Positions 59,022-64,000 of a stretch of DNA of 64,000 nucleotides are shown one piece after another. Numbering within the stretch: the stretch's first letter is position 1; each line of letters begins with the position of its first letter. The position numbers and the translations under genes were made by a program. This stretch comes from Flavobacteriaceae bacterium (GTDB lineage: Bacteria > Bacteroidota > Bacteroidia > Flavobacteriales > Flavobacteriaceae): positions 43,244-107,243 of the forward strand of contig DUDG01000018.1 in NCBI GenBank assembly GCA_012959395.1. The letters are read 5' to 3'. The notes below the pieces were generated by a model. The model was not told the DNA's origin. It made no database searches and saw nothing but the letters and a program-made list of their open reading frames with translations.

Positions 59022-59029
59022 CAAATGTA
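59022..59029 (-). promoter_or_regulatory. Bacteroidota -7 box for typA
   Basis: TACATTTG on the minus strand (TAnnTTTG). It gives a start site close to the chosen ATG 59003, so the leader is about 10-15 nt long. Confidence 0.5.
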
Positions 59030-59109
59030 AGGTCTTTTTAGATACTATTGGCTCTAAAGTATTTTAACTTGATATTATTATTTAATTTAGCTTAAATTTA
59101 TTTTTAAAT

Positions 59110-59925
59110 ATGATTGATAAAATCAAAAATATAAAAAACCTAGAGTCAGGGAATTTCTTTTTAATAGCAGGCCCTTGTGCTATTGAAGGAGAGGAAATGG
59201 CATTTCAAATTGCAGAGAAAATATTGGAAATTACTAATAAACTTAAAATTCCCTTTATTTTTAAAGGAAGTTTTAAAAAAGCTAATAGAAGCAGAATTGA
59301 TAGCTTTACTGGCATTGGAGATGAAAAAGCCCTAAACATTTTGAAAAAAGTAGGAGAAAAATTAAACATTCCTACTACAACAGATATTCACGAAATAAAA
59401 GATGCAAATTTAGCTGCTAATTATGTTGATATTCTTCAAATACCTGCATTTCTAGTAAGACAAACCGATCTTTTAGTTGCAGCTGCCAAAACTGGAAAAT
59501 ATGTCAATTTAAAAAAAGGTCAATTTATGAATGCGGAAAGCATGTCTCATGCAGTAAAAAAAGTTCAAGATTCTGGAAATAAAAATATTCTATTAACAGA
59601 AAGAGGAAACATGTTTGGTTATCGAGACTTAGTAGTAGATTATAGAGGAATACCTGTTATGAAGAAATTTGCGCCTGTAGTTTTAGATATAACACATTCT
59701 TTACAACAACCTAATCAATCTTCAGGAGTCACTGGCGGCAGACCAGAAATGATTGAAACCATAGCCAAAGCTGGAATAGCAACAGGTGTAGATGGAATTT
59801 TTATTGAAACTCATTTTGATCCAAAAAATGCAAAAAGTGATGGAGCAAACATGTTAAATATTAATAATTTAGAAGATCTTTTAATAAAATTGGTTAAGCT
59901 TAAACAAATTACTAATTCCCTTTAA
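59110..59925 (+). CDS. kdsA: 3-deoxy-8-phosphooctulonate (KDO-8-P) synthase
   Basis: A 271-residue TIM barrel that condenses phosphoenolpyruvate and arabinose-5-phosphate, a step in the LPS inner core. LIAGPCAIEGEEMAFQ, FKGSFKKANRSR (PEP-binding), TDIHEIKDA, LLTERGNMFGYRDLVVDYRG and DITHSLQQPN are canonical. Shows this is a Gram-negative with LPS. Immediately upstream of ssrA. Confidence 0.95.
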   Translation: MIDKIKNIKNLESGNFFLIAGPCAIEGEEMAFQIAEKILEITNKLKIPFIFKGSFKKANRSRIDSFTGIGDEKALNILKKVGEKLNIPTTTDIHEIKDANLAANYVDILQIPAFLVRQTDLLVAAAKTGKYVNLKKGQFMNAESMSHAVKKVQDSGNKNILLTERGNMFGYRDLVVDYRGIPVMKKFAPVVLDITHSLQQPNQSSGVTGGRPEMIETIAKAGIATGVDGIFIETHFDPKNAKSDGANMLNINNLEDLLIKLVKLKQITNSL

Positions 59926-59948
59926 CTAAAAAATAAAAATCAAATTAA

Positions 59949-59956
59949 TATATTTG
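59949..59956 (+). promoter_or_regulatory. Bacteroidota -7 box for ssrA
   Basis: TATATTTG, an exact match, ending 33 nt before the mature tmRNA 5' end. Confidence 0.5.
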
Positions 59957-59989
59957 CTCTTGCAAATAATTGTTCATTGAAAATAAATT

Positions 59990-60383
59990 GGGGTCGACTG
60001 GTTTTGACAGCGAGTCCGATTAAATGGTAAGCAGATCGAGCGCTGGGCTACAGCTCGTTAATATCATAGCACCAAACTTTAAATGGCGAAAATAATTACG
60101 CTCTTGCAGCTTAATAACTGAATTATAGTAAGTTAAAGCCTTGTCCCGCTAGGCGGGAAAGTGAGATGTCTCAGAATAGCCCTTGTTGACGGCGATTCAT
60201 ATTGAGACACCATTAAAGTCAACATAGGAATCCTAAGGCTTTGGTAGGGTTTTAAAATAAAAAAGATAAGTAATATTTGGGCCGTTTTCAGTCAGAATAT
60301 TATCGAAAATTAATTGAAAACTAAATCTGTAGAAAGCTATTTCATCGCTTGTTTGGACGAGGGTTCGATTCCCTCCGACTCCA
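59990..60383 (+). ncRNA. ssrA: Transfer-messenger RNA (tmRNA)
   Basis: A one-piece tmRNA that rescues stalled ribosomes. The 5' GGGGTCG and 3' CGACTCC form the acceptor stem (one G-U); GGTTCGATTCCCTCC is the T-arm near the 3' end. The tag reading frame at 60085-60114 begins with resume codon GGC and encodes GENNYALAA then TAA, a Bacteroidota-type tag ending in ALAA for degradation. The CCA end is not encoded. The region between holds the pseudoknots. Confidence 0.95.
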
Positions 60384-60388
60384 CAAAT

Positions 60389-60420
60389 ACCCTTGTAAGT
60401 CTTTGATTTACAGGGGTTTT
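60389..60420 (+). terminator. Terminator after ssrA
   Basis: A 13-bp stem ACCCTTGTAAGTC / GATTTACAGGGGT with two G-U pairs closes a TTT loop and ends in T-rich sequence. Confidence 0.75.
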
Positions 60421-60427
60421 TAATTTT

Positions 60428-60450
60428 GGTTGCCTGAATCGTTGCCTTTA
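60428..60450. repeat. Paired direct repeat GTTGCCT beyond ssrA
   Basis: GTTGCCT at 60429-60435 and 60441-60447 are spaced by GAATC, a 12-nt period. The pair lies just past the ssrA terminator. The 60384-60672 interval otherwise holds the terminator, this pair and the degraded lipoprotein copy; I see no intact gene. Confidence 0.45.
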
Positions 60451-60513
60451 CTGCTTTTAACTATCACTAAGTTATAATAAAAAGTCAAAAAATCTCAATA
60501 GTAATTTTTAATT

Positions 60514-60593
60514 GGTACTACCCTACTCAAATAATATCGGTTTTCTATTGACGGGAGGTGTTCGTTAAAGTATATCTAACTGGCTCTGGCGTT
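60514..60593. repeat. Two-copy degenerate repeat, copy 1
   Basis: The plus strand reads ACTACCCTACTCAAATAATA then TCGGTTTTCTATTGACGGG and AGGTGTTCG. It is matched by copy 2 at 62601-62685 in the same orientation at most positions. Confidence 0.65.
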
Positions 60594-60664
60594 GGCTCTT
60601 CTTCAGTGCCTGATGAACAAGACACAACAAACAAAACCGATAATAGTAGAAGGAGTTTTTTTAT
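60545..60664 (-). pseudogene. Degraded N-terminus of a lipoprotein
   Basis: A 39-codon frame encodes a clear lipoprotein signal: KKLLLLLSVLFVVSCSSG with lipobox VVSC, then an acidic Pro linker (TEEEPTPEPV) and RYTLT. The expected start codon is ATA, not ATG (60662-60664), and the frame stops at TAG after TNTSRQ. The rest of the protein is missing. It lies 8 nt beyond the stop of the CDCCQ lipoprotein gene and overlaps repeat copy 1. Confidence 0.55.
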
Positions 60665-60672
60665 TAGATTTC

Positions 60673-61872
60673 CTAGATGTTTTTTGAGTTTAATTTTATA
60701 GATTTCAACTGATTAATTCCATCTACAGAAATAGTCCAAACAATAAAGATTTCATTATTTATTATTTCTAACTGAGGAACTCCTGTGCTTCTTCCTCCAT
60801 CTATTTTAGATATCGTAATTGGCTTAGAAATTTTTCCATTAGCTGAAACCTTTTTTATTCTCAAATAGGTTCCAATCTCATCAACTTCCATGTAACTAAC
60901 TATTACTTCCTCATTATTTAAAAATGCAACGTCTACTCTTCCTATAGCACCATGGTCATTGAGTTTGAATGGAGTACCAAAAGAATCACCATTGGTTTTT
61001 GAAAATGAAACATTCACTAAAGGATTATCATTAACTACTGTAAACCACACAATAGCAAGGTTTGTTGAGTTCGCAGCAACTTTGGGACCATTTACAGGAC
61101 ATCCATTTATTATCCACCCATCATTATGCAATGGATTAGGTTCTTCCCAAACTCCATTTATATTTCTGATAGTATAAATATCTCGTACCTCATTCTCACT
61201 TCTATCCCTATAAACAACTATAGGTCCATTATTAGTCATCGCTATTGATGTCTGACAGCAATCACAAGCCGCTGCGTCGAGTTCGCTTTCATTTATAACC
61301 TCTCCCGTATTAGTGATTTCTGCAAAACGAATTGTCATTGGTTTATGATGTCCATCTAGTTTCTTTTCTACAGTATTTCTTCCATCTAACCAAGTAATAA
61401 AAAACCCTTTGTTATTATTAGGGATGATACTTACAAAACCATGTTCTGCTTTAACACCATCAGTATTCAATAAAAAATCTTCTTTTATTTTTTCTCCAGA
61501 TAATTTCTGTAAATTTAAAATAACATCGTAAGTATATGTTCCAGAAGCCGATTTCTTTAAATAGCTTGTAATTATTAAATCATCGTTAATTGCATGAGCT
61601 GGGAAATCAGCCCAATTAACAAACCAGTCGGAACCATTAGCAATTTTTTGTGGTTTAATCCATTTCCCTTTTTTAAACTGACTAAAATGTAAGGAGGCTC
61701 TATTTTCATTTTTAGAAGAAATCCATGATAATGATAAAGTGCCATTGGAAGAAACTAAATTAGGTTGTGCATTATTATCTCCATATAAAAAGGGAATATC
61801 CTCTATAAAGACCTCTTTTGTTGTACAAGAAATTATAGTTAGTAAAGTGAAAATGATAATGAATTTTTTCAA
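60673..61872 (-). CDS. Exo-sialidase-like beta-propeller lipoprotein with CDCCQ motif
   Basis: A 399-residue lipoprotein (lipobox IISC, Cys16). Repeating segments of the form 'SxD/N...xxxxWxx' through the chain suggest a six-bladed propeller of the BNR/sialidase-like superfamily; however no sialidase Arg triad or Asp boxes are clear. Conserved Cys cluster ACDCCQTS (about 200-207) and INGCPVNGP (about 252-260) could bind metal or form disulfides. Its start lies 1 nt from the downstream end of a TlpA-like gene, an arrangement suggesting redox or copper handling rather than glycan cleavage. Confidence 0.65.
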   Translation of the reverse strand: MKKFIIIFTLLTIISCTTKEVFIEDIPFLYGDNNAQPNLVSSNGTLSLSWISSKNENRASLHFSQFKKGKWIKPQKIANGSDWFVNWADFPAHAINDDLIITSYLKKSASGTYTYDVILNLQKLSGEKIKEDFLLNTDGVKAEHGFVSIIPNNNKGFFITWLDGRNTVEKKLDGHHKPMTIRFAEITNTGEVINESELDAAACDCCQTSIAMTNNGPIVVYRDRSENEVRDIYTIRNINGVWEEPNPLHNDGWIINGCPVNGPKVAANSTNLAIVWFTVVNDNPLVNVSFSKTNGDSFGTPFKLNDHGAIGRVDVAFLNNEEVIVSYMEVDEIGTYLRIKKVSANGKISKPITISKIDGGRSTGVPQLEIINNEIFIVWTISVDGINQLKSIKLNSKNI

Positions 61873-61873
61873 A

Positions 61874-62362
61874 CTACAATGTTTTTAATTTTTTTATCAT
61901 TTGCTCAGAATCCCAAACAATTGTTCCGACAATAGTTTCAATTTTTATTCCTTTTTCATTAAAAATATATGCTGTTGGTAAAGAATAGATTCCAAGTCTT
62001 TCAATTGATCCAACAGATTTTAAAAAATTGAAACTATATTTTTTATCATTCTTAAACTTAGATATTTTTGAAATTCTTTCATCAGAAACTAACAAAAAAG
62101 TGTAATTGTAATTTTTTAAAATTTCTTGAGCTCTTGTTAGTCCTGGCATTTCCATTATACATGGTTTACACCATGTAGCCCAATAATTAATGATGAGTTT
62201 CTTTCCTTTATAGGATGTTAAATCTACTTTTTGGTTCTTTAAATCCACAAAAGAAGTTTTAAGCTGCATGGATTCTATATCAGACAACTTTTCATTTTGA
62301 GGAATACTTGAATTACATCCAAAAAACAAAATCAAACAACTTAAATAAATAAAATTTCTCAT
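61874..62362 (-). CDS. TlpA/ResA-like thioredoxin-fold lipoprotein
   Basis: A 162-residue lipoprotein (lipobox FFGC, Cys16). The thioredoxin domain has NYWATWCKPCIMEMPGL with active-site Cys pair WCKPC (about 71-75) and the cis-Pro in SLPTAYIF. Such proteins keep periplasmic Cys reduced, often for cytochrome or copper-site assembly. Coupled with the CDCCQ lipoprotein, which may be its client. Upstream 480 nt contain no gene but hold repeat copy 2. Confidence 0.85.
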   Translation of the reverse strand: MRNFIYLSCLILFFGCNSSIPQNEKLSDIESMQLKTSFVDLKNQKVDLTSYKGKKLIINYWATWCKPCIMEMPGLTRAQEILKNYNYTFLLVSDERISKISKFKNDKKYSFNFLKSVGSIERLGIYSLPTAYIFNEKGIKIETIVGTIVWDSEQMIKKLKTL

Positions 62363-62845
62363 TTTTAATTATATTATATTAAAAAAAAAGATAAGTTTTG
62401 TTTCTGCCTAAAAGAAACAAGTGGAATAAACAGTAATAGTAGAATTAGTTTTTTCATTATCTTAAATTTAACTCAATTCTTAGTGCAAACAAAATAGTTA
62501 ATAGTAGTTACATGTTTTAAGTCTCTTAAACCACTGTATACAAACAATTTAAACCATAGTCTTTCACCATGTTTTGTTTAGGTCTCTGAATCATGGTATA
62601 GGGACTACCCTACTTATATAATATCGGTTTTCTTTTGATGGGAGGTGTTTATATAACTATGTATAATAGTGAGGTTCTGGGTGTTCAGTTTAATAAAATA
62701 TTATTAATAAAAAGGATTAGATAATTAACCTTTTACATTCAGCATTTTACATTCAATATTCATCACCCCCTCAACTACGCTCGGGGACCGGGTTCATTAT
62801 TTTTTCTATCTCGACTCCGTTCGATAAGAGTTGCAGGTTTTTTTA
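62363..62845. other. Non-coding interval with repeat copy and compositional step
   Basis: No plausible gene is seen. The left part is A/T-rich with repeat copy 2 at 62601-62685. From about 62750 the base mix turns to higher GC, with short C/G-rich words (CTACGCTCGGGG, CTCGACTCCGTTCG) of the type common as intergenic repeats in other Bacteroidota. Confidence 0.55.
62601..62685. repeat. Two-copy degenerate repeat, copy 2
   Basis: The plus strand reads ACTACCCTACTTATATAATA then TCGGTTTTCTTTTGATGGG and AGGTGTTTA, matching copy 1 at 60514-60593. Read on the minus strand its upstream part still resembles the lipoprotein linker (TEHPEPHYYT), so both copies may descend from one gene start. Confidence 0.6.
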
Positions 62846-64000
62846 TTAAAATATGGCCTTGTTCTCTATAGCTCCTTTCTTCTGCAATCTGAATGCTCCT
62901 ATTCGGGTGGAATAGGAACTGGATCCTTTTTTTAAGTAATCGCCAACATACCAAATAGTTAGATCATCTGAAGGGTCCATTGCTGTTTGCGTATAATCTT
63001 CCCATCTCAGGGTATTGGTTTGTGAAGCTTCTCCATCAACAAGGACTGCTTCTTTGAGGGTCATGGTACCCAGGGCATCACCGGCAAGCCTTCCTGTGAA
63101 ACGTTGTCCGGGAAATAAGTCCTGACTGGAAATTGAATAACCAATGCCTATATTACCCATTCGATCCATTGCCGGGCTTGGAAGCCAGCGGTATAAACTG
63201 TCAGGAGCAAATGTCCCCTGCTGAAAAAGCGTAATGTCCTGATGATCATCAAGTCGGAATTCATACCATCTGATTCCACCACCACCGAGTGATGTTTTAA
63301 CAGAATGAACCGCAACAATCGATTGTTGTTCACCAATTCTCCGGTAAATAACCCTTGACATAATTTTGTCACCTTGGGTATCAAGTTTCTGATCAGTCCC
63401 GGGTTGTGGTACCGACTTTTTTAACTGTCCGTCACCCTGATAATGATATTCGGTAACCTCGATTTTCTTCGGTCCTTCGAGAATGCTTAGCTCAGGGTTT
63501 GTCCAATCAGGTTTAATTTTCCATGCATAAATACCATCGTCTGTAAAAATATTATTTAACTGTGACCCACCTGTTGCCAGCATAATATTTGCCGCACCAT
63601 TGGGAGGAAGCTGGTAGCCATCTATGTCGGCATTGTTAAGGAAATTAACATCATCAATGATAAAACTAAGTTCTTTTGCCGGATTACCCTTAAGCATTTC
63701 TTCTCTTTCAACAACACTAGCATGTTTTTGGATTATATTATCACCCGTACTGGTTGGAACATAATATCCATCAGGCCATATAGCCGGCCTTGGATAATCA
63801 GGGAAGAGTGGCCTTGCAAATTCATAACGATAGTAAGATCCGAAAGGATCCGGTCCGGTGCTTATTGCATAACACATGCAATATGATCCTCCTTCAGGGT
63901 TTTGAGATTTCCGCCTTATTCTTCGTAAGGAATCTTTCTCAGCTAATTCCAAAAGTGTAGATTTGTCAGGTATAAAAAGTGGTTCTGCTTGTCCAGGTTG
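62846..64000 (-). CDS. Large secreted protein of unknown function, 5' partial, high GC
   Basis: The reading frame runs off the right edge (the apparent TTG start at 63952 is internal; 16 more codons continue to the window end), so only about 384 C-terminal residues are seen. Recognisable segments are YYRYEFARPLFPDYPRPAIWP, LFQQGTFAPDSLYRWLPSPAMDRMGNIGIGYS, GRLAGDALGTM and the final WEDYTQTAMDPSDDLTIWYV ... TRIGAF. I recall these from large uncharacterised secreted proteins of diverse bacteria; the blocks suggest a beta-propeller. Base composition (about 45-50% GC by eye) and codon use differ sharply from all other genes here. Confidence 0.65.
   Translation of the reverse strand, partial: QPGQAEPLFIPDKSTLLELAEKDSLRRIRRKSQNPEGGSYCMCYAISTGPDPFGSYYRYEFARPLFPDYPRPAIWPDGYYVPTSTGDNIIQKHASVVEREEMLKGNPAKELSFIIDDVNFLNNADIDGYQLPPNGAANIMLATGGSQLNNIFTDDGIYAWKIKPDWTNPELSILEGPKKIEVTEYHYQGDGQLKKSVPQPGTDQKLDTQGDKIMSRVIYRRIGEQQSIVAVHSVKTSLGGGGIRWYEFRLDDHQDITLFQQGTFAPDSLYRWLPSPAMDRMGNIGIGYSISSQDLFPGQRFTGRLAGDALGTMTLKEAVLVDGEASQTNTLRWEDYTQTAMDPSDDLTIWYVGDYLKKGSSSYSTRIGAFRLQKKGAIENKAIF

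Noticed and set aside
63148..63384. 78-codon frame on the minus strand within the right-edge gene
   Set aside because: Out-of-frame shadow of the high-GC secreted protein, whose frame matches recognisable conserved blocks.

Overview
The window looks like chromosomal DNA of a marine Flavobacteriia-type Bacteroidota. It is strongly AT-rich (about 30% GC by eye) and densely coded. Genes rarely have a Shine-Dalgarno, and several intergenic regions carry the Bacteroidota -7 box TAnnTTTG. Other lineage marks are a tmRNA tag reading GENNYALAA, fused SecDF, fused CcsB-CcsA, BshB1, DUF4293 next to rho, and an archaeal/eukaryal-type ProRS. I cannot name the species from sequence alone.

Layout. (1) 1-8.13 kb, plus strand: a tight catabolic operon with a DUF1330-like protein, an NMO-like flavoprotein, a sulfatase, two SDRs, an acyl-CoA dehydrogenase, an APH-family kinase and a histidine phosphatase. 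It ends in the truncated start of an acyl-CoA carboxyltransferase. (2) 8.2-18 kb, minus strand: a secreted protein, CcsBA, two SurA-type foldases, GuaB, then a four-helix membrane protein, an FMN-binding protein and an outer-membrane porin. (3) 18-25.3 kb: HMG-CoA-lyase-like enzyme, LysE exporter, second sulfatase, secreted M28 peptidase, S1/P1 nuclease, esterase and a second APH kinase. (4) 25.25-28.4 kb: a loose accessory patch of very small membrane proteins, a CPBP protease and an SRPBCC protein, ending at tRNA-His, with dispersed repeats. (5) 28.5-60.4 kb: core genome, including bshB1, metB-like, gpx, clpS, tpiA, ABC permease, DUF1599, folP, cdaA, ABC exporter, truA, rho, rpsT, tRNA-Glu, proS, OmpP1/FadL, folE, cysS, yidD, lgt, secDF, mdh, gyrB, asnB, ftsE-like, typA, kdsA and ssrA. 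(6) 60.4-64 kb: accessory DNA downstream of ssrA, with a degraded lipoprotein repeat in two copies, a CDCCQ-motif lipoprotein paired with a TlpA-like thioredoxin, and at the right edge a gene of clearly higher GC that is cut by the window end.

How the genes work together. The first operon has the parts expected of a 4-hydroxyacyl-CoA or related acyl-CoA degradation route (kinase, acyl-CoA dehydrogenase, SDRs), with a sulfatase that could first desulfate the substrate. The core block serves cofactor synthesis, protein export, translation and cell-envelope work. The accessory patches sit at the 3' ends of tRNA-His and ssrA, two classic integration targets. Each is marked by a short paired direct repeat, and a similar pair follows the truncated carboxyltransferase. 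I read these as possible scars of integrated elements; no integrase remains in view. No CRISPR array, insertion sequence with transposase, rRNA or complete prophage is visible.
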